Below, one piece after another: positions 1 to 9,665 of a stretch of DNA of 64,000 nt (its first letter is position 1; every line of letters begins with the position of its first letter). A program made the position numbers and the translations under genes. Source of the stretch: Tritrichomonas musculus (Eukaryota > Parabasalia > Tritrichomonadida > Tritrichomonadidae); contig JAPFFF010000013.1 in assembly GCA_039105265.1 (NCBI GenBank), positions 62,001-126,000 of the forward strand, written 5' to 3'. Below the pieces are notes generated by a model that was not told where the DNA came from, searched no databases, and saw only the letters and a program-made list of their open reading frames with translations.

Positions 1-3000
1 AAGACACACTTACTCTTAGTGGATGCCGCTTTACAAACATCTCTAATGTTCAATGCATTTCATCAATAATTACCAATTTCGAAACAAATGTAACTTCGTG
101 TGAATTCAAGAACATCAGTGCACACCTTTCGCCAGGATATATTTTACAATATGGAGCATGCATTGCATCATTATCAAGCCGTGCTAATCTTATTGTTGAA
201 GACAGTTCATTTACAGAAGTTGAAGTTATTGAAGGCCATGGCGGAGCTATTTACGCACTTGCTGAATCTCTTGACATCAAACAATGCAAATTTATCAGAT
301 GTCGAGTTTCATCAAGCAAGAGTGAGTCATCTGAAGATCCTTCACCACAAGGAGGTGCCATTTATCTTGACGCATCAACAGGAAAAGAAGAGGAAACTAT
401 TCAAAATTGTACCTTTGAAAATTGCACATCAATATACAGCGGAGGTGCCATCTTTGTATATTGCTATGACCAGAATGTCTCATTAAGCAATGAACGCCAT
501 GCAATTCATATTCATTACTGCAACTTCACACATTGCAAGTCCGAAGTTGAAGGAGGTGCCATTTCAAGTGGTGTTAAACTTGCCAATCGGCCAATTGAAG
601 GAGATGATGACTTTTGCATATCTTACTGCCATTTCGTTGAATGCGAATCTGGCAGAGGAGGTGCTTTATACTTCCAAGATGGCACTAAAGATGGTGATGA
701 AGAAACGAATATCCATAACTGCACATTCATCAATTGCTATTCATCAGGAGAAACACATGAAGGCTATTCAATTTACTGCCGCTCGTATCGCATTAACATG
801 ACAGGCTGCGTATTCCGTCTTCATAAACGCGGCAACGATGCCAAGACCAACTGCATTGTATATGTCGAAACTAATGAAGAAGATGTTTCACCAAGTATTG
901 CTTCATTAACATTTGATGACAACACTGGCGTTTCAGGTCTTGTTGTCAAATCAAAGATGCTAACAACAATTTCACATCTTGTATTTAACAATACAGCTGA
1001 CAATTCACCTTGTATCAACCTTGACAACTGGGCAACTGAAAAGAATGTTATTATTGAAAACAGTATTTTCTCTAATATTATTAATGCCAGATGCATCACA
1101 ACATTAACACTAACTCAAACATTCCAAGGAATCGTTCGAAATTGCCAATTTATTAACAACAGGGTTGTTAAAAGCCAACGTGGTGAATACTTATCTGGAT
1201 GTGGTGCAAGTATTTTGTGCCAAAACAACGGCAATCTTTTCATTTCACATTGCAACTTCACTAACAACCTTGCTGAATTACATGGAGGCGCTGTTTATGC
1301 AGAAACCAATGCTATTGAACTTAGCTTGTGCCGATTCGAGTTATGCGCAGCAGCACCATATGATGAAGATGGCCGCGGAGGTGCTCTTTATTTGAACCAA
1401 ACAGCTTCAGGTGACTTTGAATTTAGCAGTGGAAACGTTTTCATCAACTGCACAGCAAGTTATAGTGGAGGTGGAATGTACATCTATTGCAGAGACGTTA
1501 ACTCACGTTCAGCACGTGAAGATGATGACAATCAATATCAAATCTTGGTTCTTACCTGCAATTTCACCAATTGCTCATCTGGTGTTGAAGGTGGAGCTCT
1601 TTCAAGTGGTCTTGTCAATCCAGAAACAGAAAGCACAGAAGGTGATAACGACCTTTATATCGCTACCTGCTATTTCCGATGTTGTGAATCAGTCAAAGGT
1701 GGTGCCTTATACTTCCAAGATGGTACCTTAGAAGGTGATGAAGAAACCCATATCAACTTATGCCATTTCTATGATTGCTATGCAACAGGCGAAAAGCACG
1801 AAGGTTATGCAATTCACTGCCGCTCATACCGCATCTACATTGACACTTGCGAGTTCTTCTATCATAAACCAAGAAAAGATGGTGAATCTGGCTGTATTGT
1901 ATATGTTGAAACTAATGAAGCTGATGTTACACCTAATCTTTCTACTTTGCTATTTAATGACAATCATAATATACCATCTATTGTTGTTCGTTCCAAGCAA
2001 TCAGTTACATTAGCTACATCAGTCTTCAGCTCATCACCATTGCACATCAACGATGAATGGGATGTTTCTGAAATCCTCTTTTCTGGATGCATCTTCCAGC
2101 ATAACTCTGGTGAGAAAGGTGGTTCCGTTTACATTTCATCATCAGCACAATCAAGCAGATCCTCAAGACAAACCAAGATCCTAAGCGAAACAAGGTTTGT
2201 CTTTCAGCAATGCCAGTTCGTTAACAGCACAGCTAAACAAGGAGGTGCTATTTATGCTGACTCTATTACAGAATTAGTTTTGGAAGAATGCGCATTCTAC
2301 AACAGCACAGCATCTGAAAATGGTGGTGCTGTCTACACATCAGTTCAGTCTGAAATTTCTAAATGCAACTTCTCTCAAACAACCTCACCTAAGGGTGCAG
2401 CAATCTTTGCTGTCCTTGATAACAATATCAACATCTCTGACATTACTCTTGATATCTCAAAAGAAGAAGGTGTATCAGCAATCCTTGTTTCTGGCGGAAA
2501 CAGCTCAAATAAGGTTTCATTCAGTGGATCCGGATGCTTCATCTCATCTGGCAAGAGCGAGACAGATAAATCTGCTGATTTCATCGAATTCGAATCAGAA
2601 GGTTCATTAAGCATTGAGGGTGATATGTGCTTCTCTGGATCTCTTGATGAGTCAATCAAGCTTCCACCTGGATCTTCTATTAATAACAAAAATTGGTTCA
2701 ACTGTGACAGATGCCCAGCACCACCACCACCAACAGTTTGGAATCCATCTGATGGTGCTCCAGTTAAGCCAACTCCTTCAGTCAACACTTCTTATACAGC
2801 TGGTCCTGGTGATTCTACCGACGTTACTACCAGATCTAAGTCCAAACTTAGCGCTGGAGCTATCGCAGGAATCGTTGTTGGATGTGTCGCATTCGTCGCA
2901 ATCATCTTATTCATCATTCTCTTCTTCGTTCTCAGAAGAGGAAATGTTCCTGCACCAAATCCAACTGAAATTGCTAGCCAAGAAGTTGAATCTGTATTCA

Positions 3001-3140
3001 ACAACGAAACAACTAACCAAGGTGCAGCTAGCCCATTCTGGACACAAGAAATTAACGTCAATCCAACATTGTCAAACGATGGCTATGCTGACCAAGGAAA
3101 TGAAGATCCTTTCGTCAGAGAATTTGAAGAAGGATATTAA
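1..3140 (+). CDS. Pmp-like repeat surface protein, 5'-partial
   Basis: One reading frame stays open from the window edge (first full codon at 3) to the stop at 3138-3140, so at least 1045 residues are encoded and the N-terminus lies outside. It carries many short GGAIY/GGALY and FxNC-type units, the hallmark of polymorphic-membrane-protein (Chlam_PMP-like) beta-helix repeats. A hydrophobic segment (AGAIAGIVVGCVAFVAIILF and onward, about nt 2855-2935) is followed by RR and a ~65-residue cytoplasmic tail ending in DPFVREFEEGY. This is the layout of trichomonad type I Pmp surface proteins; their role in adhesion is family knowledge, not shown here. A module of about 1.04 kb is duplicated in tandem (CIVYVETNE at ~nt 854 and ~1892). 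DPF in the tail could be an adaptor-binding motif (inference). The stop overlaps TAAA. Confidence 0.88.
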   Translation, partial: DTLTLSGCRFTNISNVQCISSIITNFETNVTSCEFKNISAHLSPGYILQYGACIASLSSRANLIVEDSSFTEVEVIEGHGGAIYALAESLDIKQCKFIRCRVSSSKSESSEDPSPQGGAIYLDASTGKEEETIQNCTFENCTSIYSGGAIFVYCYDQNVSLSNERHAIHIHYCNFTHCKSEVEGGAISSGVKLANRPIEGDDDFCISYCHFVECESGRGGALYFQDGTKDGDEETNIHNCTFINCYSSGETHEGYSIYCRSYRINMTGCVFRLHKRGNDAKTNCIVYVETNEEDVSPSIASLTFDDNTGVSGLVVKSKMLTTISHLVFNNTADNSPCINLDNWATEKNVIIENSIFSNIINARCITTLTLTQTFQGIVRNCQFINNRVVKSQRGEYLSGCGASILCQNNGNLFISHCNFTNNLAELHGGAVYAETNAIELSLCRFELCAAAPYDEDGRGGALYLNQTASGDFEFSSGNVFINCTASYSGGGMYIYCRDVNSRSAREDDDNQYQILVLTCNFTNCSSGVEGGALSSGLVNPETESTEGDNDLYIATCYFRCCESVKGGALYFQDGTLEGDEETHINLCHFYDCYATGEKHEGYAIHCRSYRIYIDTCEFFYHKPRKDGESGCIVYVETNEADVTPNLSTLLFNDNHNIPSIVVRSKQSVTLATSVFSSSPLHINDEWDVSEILFSGCIFQHNSGEKGGSVYISSSAQSSRSSRQTKILSETRFVFQQCQFVNSTAKQGGAIYADSITELVLEECAFYNSTASENGGAVYTSVQSEISKCNFSQTTSPKGAAIFAVLDNNINISDITLDISKEEGVSAILVSGGNSSNKVSFSGSGCFISSGKSETDKSADFIEFESEGSLSIEGDMCFSGSLDESIKLPPGSSINNKNWFNCDRCPAPPPPTVWNPSDGAPVKPTPSVNTSYTAGPGDSTDVTTRSKSKLSAGAIAGIVVGCVAFVAIILFIILFFVLRRGNVPAPNPTEIASQEVESVFNNETTNQGAASPFWTQEINVNPTLSNDGYADQGNEDPFVREFEEGY

Positions 3141-3734
3141 ATCAACAAACTCGTTTATTTTTAAATAGGTAATAAAAAATTCCTTCACTTATTTTTGTTT
3201 TAAGAAATATTTATTATTTTTATTTTTATTTTTTTTTTTTTTTTCTTCTTTTTTTTCCCCATAACATCCAAGTAAAACCAATACTCTTTTTCAGTATCCT
3301 TTTAATTTTGCATTCTGATGCTTTTTTCCCCATCAATTGATTTGCATGTATTGACTTTATTTCAGTTTAAAATTAACATCCGTTTATAATTTAGGTTAAA
3401 ATACAAATATCTTTTTAAAAATAAAATTTAAATAATTTTAAAGAGACTTTAAAAAGAGACGAATCATTAAAAAGCAAGATTACAATTTCAAAAAAACTAT
3501 AATACTTGTCTGACTTTGTCTAACGATTAAATAATTGTATTAATATGAATTACCTCTTTTTATTTTTAATGATTTAATTATTTCAACTGTTTCATTTGAA
3601 TCACTTTCATTGGCACCATACTCACAGGCTAATTCTAAAATAGCTGCTTTTTCTGAAATGTATTCAAAAAGCGGGCTTCAATTCAGAAATATTAATCAAA
3701 ATAAAATAAATTTATATTTTTTCTTCTTTTTTTT

Positions 3735-3840
3735 TCAGAGACTACATACAGCCAGGCTGGAGACTAGCGAGGCCGAGTGGAGACCCAGTAAGCTGGCAGT
3801 AAGAATAAGTAAAAATTATGTAAAAAAAAAAAAAAAAAAA
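3735..3840 (+). repeat. SINE-like GC-rich element, copy 1
   Basis: A GC-rich island in very AT-rich DNA that aligns with 40461-40564: shared blocks are TACATAC, AGCGAGGC, GAGACCC, AGCTGG, GTAAGA and GTAAAAATT-TGTAA. An A-box-like stretch lies at 3749-3760 (10 of 12 to the tRNA consensus) and a weaker B-box-like stretch at 3776-3785. A CAGC/GCTG hairpin (3749-3759) and a CCAG/CTGG hairpin (3785-3796) are matched by different bases in the other copy. It ends in a run of A, then a poly-T. A Pol III-type retroelement or small RNA gene is an inference. Confidence 0.5.
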
Positions 3841-3916
3841 AACAGATTTTTAGTTTTTTTTTTTTTTTTTTTTCTGACTGATGTTACACTTTTTGTATAG
3901 CACTCATGCAATATCA

Positions 3917-4225
3917 CCATTTTAGAATAGATCAATTCTCACTATTAGCCTGTTTTCACCAAGAGGCCAAAATTTGGAATTGGGCCAATTTTTATATTCT
4001 TTTAAAATATTGAGGAACAGAAAGCTGGAATATATGACCTTTTTATCTCATTTATCATCATTGCTTGCATCTTATTTTCAACTTTGGTTTTACAATTTTC
4101 TGGAGATCCAGAACTACACTCTTCCACATTTGAACCTTGACTTTCTTTCATTCTATTTTTCTTTCCTCTATCGTGAACCGTGAAACCATCTAGTCCATTA
4201 TAAAGTCTATCAAAAAGTTAAAAAA
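3917..4225 (-). pseudogene. Remnant of an unrecognised small gene
   Basis: On the minus strand a protein-like frame begins near 4225 (LYNGLDGFTVHDRG), passes an ATG at 4151-4149 and continues through SGSPENCKTKVENK to a stop at 4002-4004. A shifted frame then continues as KNWPNSKFWPLGENR to about 3920. The residue mix (Cys, Ser, Gly, Trp) is unlike translated AT-rich spacer, so a decayed gene with a frameshift is likely. No family recognised. Confidence 0.25.
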
Positions 4226-4283
4226 GAACTTAATCTAGATTTGGTTGAAAATATATAAAAATCAAAAAGTATTAAAAACCTTA

Positions 4284-4284
<1 letters not shown>

Positions 4285-4318
<34 letters not shown>
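4285..4318 (+). repeat. Long A tract after CCTTAC
   Basis: A run of 34 A residues preceded by CCTTAC. The same CCTTAC precedes the 49-A run at 40614-40662 that ends the second SINE-like copy, so this may be the tail of a separate retroposed copy (inference). Confidence 0.45.
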
Positions 4319-4321
<3 letters not shown>

Positions 4322-4339
4322 AAATTAATTTTACTTTAT

Positions 4340-6466
4340 TTAAGATTGAGCTATTAATTTGCATCCTTCATGAAAAGCACTTTTTTCAATGCAAATTACT
4401 GAAGAAGGAATTGTTACCTGCTTGAGTGCTGTGCATGCACCGAATGCGCTGCTTCTGATTAGTTTTACAGACGAAGGAATCTCAAAATGATCCAGCGATG
4501 AGCACTCATTGAAAACGTTCTCTTCAACCACAGACAAAGAAGGAGGACTTTGAAACACAACTTTCTTCAATTTCGAGCAGCACTTGAAAGCTTCACGTTC
4601 AATAATTGAGACAGAAGCTGGCACTGAAACTTCTTCCAAAGACGAACACTGGCCAAAGGCACCTTTTCCAATGAATTTGACAGCTGAAGGGATTACAAAT
4701 TTATTCAATGAGGAGCAATCGAAGAATGTAAATTTCTTTATCATAAGAGTAGAAGGAGGAAGAACTACATCTTTTAGTGCTGTGCATTTTTGGAATGCAT
4801 TACTTTTAATTGAAATCACAGAAGAAGGAATTTCAATTTTATTTAACGAAGTACATAAAGAGAATGAAAACTTGCCAATTATTTCAACAGAAGAAGGAAT
4901 GCTGATTTCTTTCAATGATGAACAATTATAGAATGAAAAATCATCAATCGATGATAATGACGATTTATCTTCAAATGTAACTTGTGCAAGTGATGTACAA
5001 TTTCTGAATGCTGAATTTTTAATTGCAATAACAGAAGAAGGAATCGTAATTCTTTCCAGTGTTTTCAATCCTTCAAAGGCATTACTTGTAATAAGAACTA
5101 TACTTGATGGAATTTTAATTTCTTTAATTGAACGACATCCATTGAAAAAGCATTGATGAATTGAGTTCATTTTTGATTGGCCATTAAAATCAATCAAATA
5201 TAATGAATTACAACCTCTGAAAACATCAACTCCAAACGAAGTTACAGATGAAGGAATTGTTAATTCCTTTAATGAGTTACAACCTTCAAACGTTTCATCG
5301 TTAATTACTTGTATTTTCGAAGGCTCGTCAAATGAAACTTTATTTAATGATTCACAACCTTTGAAAGCTGAATGTTCAAGTATTTCAACAGAAGAAGGAA
5401 TTGCTATTTCAATCAAAGAAGTACAATTATTGAAAGCATTAGATTTAATTGCTGTTACTGATGAAGGAATTTTTACATCTTTCAACGATTTACAATTATC
5501 AAATAAATTCGACTCAATTACGGTTAACGAAGAAGGTTCAGCAAATGTAACTTTTGTTAATGATAAGCAACAATTGAAAGCACCAGGACTAATTGTTTGA
5601 ACTGAAGAAGGAATTGCTATTTCATTCAATGATCGGCATTCATTGAAACAATTAATATCAATTGAATGAACAGAAGAAGGAATTGCAATATCATTTAATG
5701 CAAAGCAGCCATCAAATGCGTGCTGGCCAAGAACATCAATTGATGAATTCGCTTCAAATGAAACTTTCTTTAATGATGAACAACCTGAAAATGCACATTT
5801 CGCTATAACTTTGACAGAAGAAGGAATTTCAATACTGGTCAAACCAGATTTGCTGAAAGCAGAGGCTTTGATTGCTGTTATAGATGAAGGGATCTTTATA
5901 TCATTCAATGATTCACAGGATTCAAAAGTTTGCTCATTGATTTCTTTCAATGAAGAAGGCTCATCAAATGTAATTTGTTTCAATGACTTGCACTCAATGA
6001 ATGCACAACAATCAATCAAAGTAACAGAAGAAGGAATCTTCATTTGTTCTAATGAAGTGCAACTTCCAAAAGCATATTTTTCAATGGATGTTATAGTTGC
6101 TGGAATATCAATTGAAGTCAATAATGAACAATTACGAAAAGTGCCTTCTTTAATTACGGTTATTAGCGGTTTTTCCCCAAATGTAACTTTTTGCAATGAT
6201 GAACAATCACTGAATGCATATTGGCCAATTATTTCTACTGAAGAAGGAATGTTTATCTGTGACAATTTTATGCATCCTTGGAAGCAGTACTCTTCAATTG
6301 ATTTAACTGAAGAAGGAATTTTTATTGACGTTAAAAAACAAAGTTTGTTGAATGCATATGAACCAAATGTAGTAACAGAAGAAGGTTCTTTAAATTCAAC
6401 TTCTTCTAAAAATTTGCTTTGAACAAAACATTTGCTTTTAATTGAAGTTGGCGTCTTTGGAATCAT
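4340..6466 (-). CDS. BspA-like leucine-rich-repeat protein
   Basis: A 708-residue protein made almost entirely of ~23-residue BspA/TpLRR-type repeats of the form SLxxIxIPSSVxxIxxxAFxxC, about 30 of them. BspA-like proteins are a greatly expanded trichomonad family, some on the cell surface; this one shows no signal peptide and no membrane segment, so its location is unknown. The only in-frame ATG is at 6466, yet the frame stays open to 6595 and encodes family-like sequence upstream (VAKKGREKVYNILAKKRAIF, DDNFEPSSFAKKL). That suggests the true N-terminus has lost its start codon or been truncated. The stop overlaps TAAA. It lies 217 bp downstream of a DUF3447 gene on the same strand. Confidence 0.85.
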   Translation of the reverse strand: MIPKTPTSIKSKCFVQSKFLEEVEFKEPSSVTTFGSYAFNKLCFLTSIKIPSSVKSIEEYCFQGCIKLSQINIPSSVEIIGQYAFSDCSSLQKVTFGEKPLITVIKEGTFRNCSLLTSIDIPATITSIEKYAFGSCTSLEQMKIPSSVTLIDCCAFIECKSLKQITFDEPSSLKEINEQTFESCESLNDIKIPSSITAIKASAFSKSGLTSIEIPSSVKVIAKCAFSGCSSLKKVSFEANSSIDVLGQHAFDGCFALNDIAIPSSVHSIDINCFNECRSLNEIAIPSSVQTISPGAFNCCLSLTKVTFAEPSSLTVIESNLFDNCKSLKDVKIPSSVTAIKSNAFNNCTSLIEIAIPSSVEILEHSAFKGCESLNKVSFDEPSKIQVINDETFEGCNSLKELTIPSSVTSFGVDVFRGCNSLYLIDFNGQSKMNSIHQCFFNGCRSIKEIKIPSSIVLITSNAFEGLKTLERITIPSSVIAIKNSAFRNCTSLAQVTFEDKSSLSSIDDFSFYNCSSLKEISIPSSVEIIGKFSFSLCTSLNKIEIPSSVISIKSNAFQKCTALKDVVLPPSTLMIKKFTFFDCSSLNKFVIPSAVKFIGKGAFGQCSSLEEVSVPASVSIIEREAFKCCSKLKKVVFQSPPSLSVVEENVFNECSSLDHFEIPSSVKLIRSSAFGACTALKQVTIPSSVICIEKSAFHEGCKLIAQS

Positions 6467-6683
6467 TAATTTCTTAGCAAATGATGATGGTTCAAAGTTA
6501 TCATCAAAAATTGCTCTTTTTTTTGCTAAAATATTATAAACTTTTTCTCTTCCTTTCTTTGCAACTTTTATAGGCGATACATTTAAAAAGTTAAATTAAA
6601 ATATGATTTAAAATTAATTTGAAATGTGATAAAAAATTTTTTTTGTTTGAAATCTTATTAAATTTTTTCTTTTTCAATTCCAT

Positions 6684-7661
6684 TCAAAAAGTGAATTGTG
6701 AACATTCTGAAAAAGTTACCCAAAAAAAGTTTGAAACTCTATTTTTTAAAATATGATTTTTGGAAATTAATTGTTGATAAGGATTGAAATCTTCAAGTGC
6801 TGCTAAAGCTTCAACGATTTCCCAATAATCATATTCGAAAGCGAAGAGGAACATGTAGCCAGGGTTTAAATCTTCAAGAAATAGCTCGAAGTTGCTGTAT
6901 TCGAAAGCAATTCTGTAATATTCTTCTATTGTTTTGTCAGTGTAATTGCTGATCAAATATTTGGCAATGTTGTTGTAATGATATTTAATTGCCTCGTTGA
7001 TAATTTGACCTATACTTTTATGAGATGGGCGAATGAGGTTGTTTTCAACGAGATGGATCATATCTGGATTTCTTGAGTAGATTGAATATGGAAACATATC
7101 TTGTGTTAGTTCTGCACCATTCAATTTTAAGTATTGAAAAATTTGAATGGCCCCATAAAAAGTGGCATATTCAATTAATGTCATCTTCTGGCGTTTGAAT
7201 GCTGGATGATAGCTGTATAATTTGGGGTCTATTAACGTCACGAGTGAGTAGTTGGTTTGAGTGGTATATTGAATAAAATCATCAATAAGATCTCTGCGGA
7301 TTAATGAACAAATATGAGAGGTTTGATCTCCTTTTTGATATTTATTTGCATTGCATTGATAATCATACCATCTAATTGTGGAATGTTGGGGATAAGGCAA
7401 TTGATCAACTAAATCTCTTATTAATTTGGCCTTTTCAACATAATTTGGTCCAATACAATGAAATTCAAGTATAGATTTTATTAACTTGTATATAATTTTA
7501 CACTTTAACGATTCATCTTGCACATATTTGGATTTATAACTAAGAGTAATTATTTGGGAAATTCTCTTATATGAATTATTATTTATCTGCTCGCTATCAA
7601 AAAAAGCTTGCAAAAGAGTATCTAACTCATTCATTTGTGTGAAAAAATTAACATAATCCAT
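6684..7661 (-). CDS. DUF3447-type protein without ankyrin repeats
   Basis: A 325-residue protein with the helical DUF3447 layout that normally precedes ankyrin repeats in trichomonad proteins: an N-terminal helical part, GDQTSHICSLIRRDLIDDFI, then TLIEYATFYGAIQIFQYL, a PYSIYSRNPDMIHLVE block and an EAIKYHYNNIAKYL block. Compare GENDHYFCYLIQKDLVVDFI in the gene at 17848-20034. It ends soon after the domain (VTFSECSQFTF), so no ankyrin tail follows; it could be a naturally short paralogue or a 3'-truncated one. The start is supported by an initiator-like TCACTTTT 17 nt upstream. It is divergent from the BspA-like gene at 7886. Function unknown; protein-protein interaction is the usual guess. 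Confidence 0.8.
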   Translation of the reverse strand: MDYVNFFTQMNELDTLLQAFFDSEQINNNSYKRISQIITLSYKSKYVQDESLKCKIIYKLIKSILEFHCIGPNYVEKAKLIRDLVDQLPYPQHSTIRWYDYQCNANKYQKGDQTSHICSLIRRDLIDDFIQYTTQTNYSLVTLIDPKLYSYHPAFKRQKMTLIEYATFYGAIQIFQYLKLNGAELTQDMFPYSIYSRNPDMIHLVENNLIRPSHKSIGQIINEAIKYHYNNIAKYLISNYTDKTIEEYYRIAFEYSNFELFLEDLNPGYMFLFAFEYDYWEIVEALAALEDFNPYQQLISKNHILKNRVSNFFWVTFSECSQFTF

Positions 7662-7670
7662 GTCGCTAAT

Positions 7671-7681
7671 ATTAAAAGTGA
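7671..7681 (-). promoter_or_regulatory. Initiator-like element
   Basis: The minus strand reads TCACTTTTAAT, with the A of TCA at 7679, 18 nt before the ATG at 7661. This matches the trichomonad initiator TCA(+1)YT(W) and the very short leaders typical of these protists. It is a sequence match only. Confidence 0.4.
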
Positions 7682-7885
7682 AATTTTTATATAACGGTTA
7701 TATTTTGACAATGAAATAAGATCAACAATTGCTGAATATATCTTATTTTTTTATTTATTAAATACTTTATAAAATAATTTATATATTTATATCATTTTTA
7801 ATTTAGAATATTAAATAAATTCTGATATAAAATAATTTTTTTATAAAAAATTTTCGTATAGAATTTTTTAAAAAAAATTTTTATT

Positions 7886-9307
7886 ATGAATTTAAATGAA
7901 GCAGAATACAAAATAAGAAAATTCGATACAAAGGTTATACAAGAGAAAATCATATATTCAATAAATGTAGAAGATAATACAGCTCAAGTTGCTGGAACCA
8001 TTTCACCACTTGATCAGATAATTATTCCACGTTCGATCAAGCATGAATCAAAGGAATATCTTATTACAAGTATTTCTGATTATGCATTTCAATTTTCAAA
8101 AATTAAAATAATTCAATTTGAGCCTGATTCAGAACTTCGAATTATAAACAGATTTGCATTTTGGAAATCATCAATTGAAAAGTTTACTATTCCTCCTCAT
8201 CTCACAGTTTTATGCGACTCTTCTTTTGCCAATTGCAAACAACTTCTGGCAATTGAAATTCCAGAGAATTCCGAACTTCGAACAATCCAAAAAAATGCTT
8301 TTTGGAATTCAACAATTGAGAGCCTTACAATTCCATCAAGTCTTGTTGATCTTCAAGAAGGATGGTGCTGTGGAGCATCTAATATAAAAAGAGTCGATGT
8401 CAGTGCAAACAATCCACGATATAAAAAATATAATGACGAACTCATCATTGGGAAGTCGTCAATTGAATCAGATATAAATGATGTTCTTGTTTTTTGTGTT
8501 CGAAACATCAAAAAAATAACGATACCTAATTTTATCAGGATAATTGAATCGCATGCCTTTGGTAATTGTGAAAAATTACAAACAGTTGAAGTACCTTCTG
8601 ATTCACAATTAATAACAATTCAAAAAGAAGCATTTTATTGCTCATCAATTGAAAGTTTGTCAATCCCATCAACTTTGATCGATCTCCAAGAAGACTGGTG
8701 CTATGGAATAAACAATTTAAGCAATGTTAATATCAGCCCAGACAATCCCCGATATTCACTTTTAGATAAAAAATTCATTGTTGGCAAATCAATAATAGAA
8801 TCAGATATTTTTGATATTCTTGTTTTTTGCTTCAGAAACGCTAAATTTGCTTCAATTCCAAGCTTTATTAAATACATTGATTCTTACGCATTTGAAAATT
8901 GTTCAAAACTTCGAAATATTGAATTTTCAATGAACTCAGAAATAAAAACCATTGAAAAATTTGCATTTTACAATACTTCTATTGAAAAAGTTAGAATTCC
9001 TGCTCATCTCAAAGAAATTCGTACATCTGCCTTTTGTTGTGAAAAACTTATCCATGTTGAAATTGAGCCCAATTCTGAACTTTCAATTATCAACGATAGA
9101 GCTTTTTGGACCTCGCCAATCAAAAGTTTTGCTTTTCCACCTCACGTCACAGAGGTTAATGAATCATCTTTTGCTTTTTGCTTCGATTTGAAAATAGTCG
9201 AAATCGATAGTGATATACTAATCAATGACACTTTTCTCCATTCTTTTAAACAAGCAATAATCATGATTCCATGCAGATTCAGAAATTTGTATTCACAAAC
9301 CTTGTAA
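7886..9307 (+). CDS. BspA-like LRR protein
   Basis: A 473-residue protein starting MNLNEAEYKIRKFD, with a ~60-residue N-terminal head (VAGTISPLDQIIIPRSI) followed by BspA-type leucine-rich repeats. It holds an internal duplication of about 118 residues: each copy has a SIESLxIPSxLxDLQExWC block, an NPRY block, an IGKS/VGKS...ESDI block and an F(C/V)FRNxK block. The same head and LQPGWC/NHRY blocks occur in the minus-strand gene at 20797-22029, so the two are paralogues. No signal peptide or membrane span is seen. The ATG is preceded by a poly-A/T-rich leader. Function unknown; the family is tied to surface or interaction roles in trichomonads. Confidence 0.85.
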   Translation: MNLNEAEYKIRKFDTKVIQEKIIYSINVEDNTAQVAGTISPLDQIIIPRSIKHESKEYLITSISDYAFQFSKIKIIQFEPDSELRIINRFAFWKSSIEKFTIPPHLTVLCDSSFANCKQLLAIEIPENSELRTIQKNAFWNSTIESLTIPSSLVDLQEGWCCGASNIKRVDVSANNPRYKKYNDELIIGKSSIESDINDVLVFCVRNIKKITIPNFIRIIESHAFGNCEKLQTVEVPSDSQLITIQKEAFYCSSIESLSIPSTLIDLQEDWCYGINNLSNVNISPDNPRYSLLDKKFIVGKSIIESDIFDILVFCFRNAKFASIPSFIKYIDSYAFENCSKLRNIEFSMNSEIKTIEKFAFYNTSIEKVRIPAHLKEIRTSAFCCEKLIHVEIEPNSELSIINDRAFWTSPIKSFAFPPHVTEVNESSFAFCFDLKIVEIDSDILINDTFLHSFKQAIIMIPCRFRNLYSQTL

Positions 9308-9665
9308 GATCTTTCTGTGTCACTTTTTTAAACATTAGACAATATATGCAATATAATACAGAGATTTTAAAGGTATTGTTTACTTTTATTTTTTTTTTTT
9401 TTTTATTTGATTTTAATATATGATTTTATTGTCATCATTATTTATGATTGTTATATTTGATAATGCGAGAAATATAAGGTTTATTAAGATGATGAAGAAA
9501 TAATTATAATGAGATAAAGTTTTCATTTTCAAAATAATTATTTTTATTAATATTGATTAATGATTTTTTTTTCTATATAATAGAAATTAAAATTGTAATT
9601 GAGGGTACAATAAAATGATGAACAATATATCGTAAATGCAATATGTCAAAAAATATGCTTTTTAA
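9308..9665. other. Intergenic, convergent gene ends
   Basis: AT-rich spacer between convergent 3' ends with a T tract near 9390-9404. No gene, hairpin or repeat could be supported. Confidence 0.5.

Noticed and set aside
100-801. Two short plus-strand frames near the window start
   Set aside because: They overlap the continuous Pmp frame (phase of position 3) and have no family features; they are shadows of it.
3610-3900. Plus-strand frame through the first SINE-like copy
   Set aside because: Contains Phe and Lys homopolymers from T and A tracts and no conserved segment.
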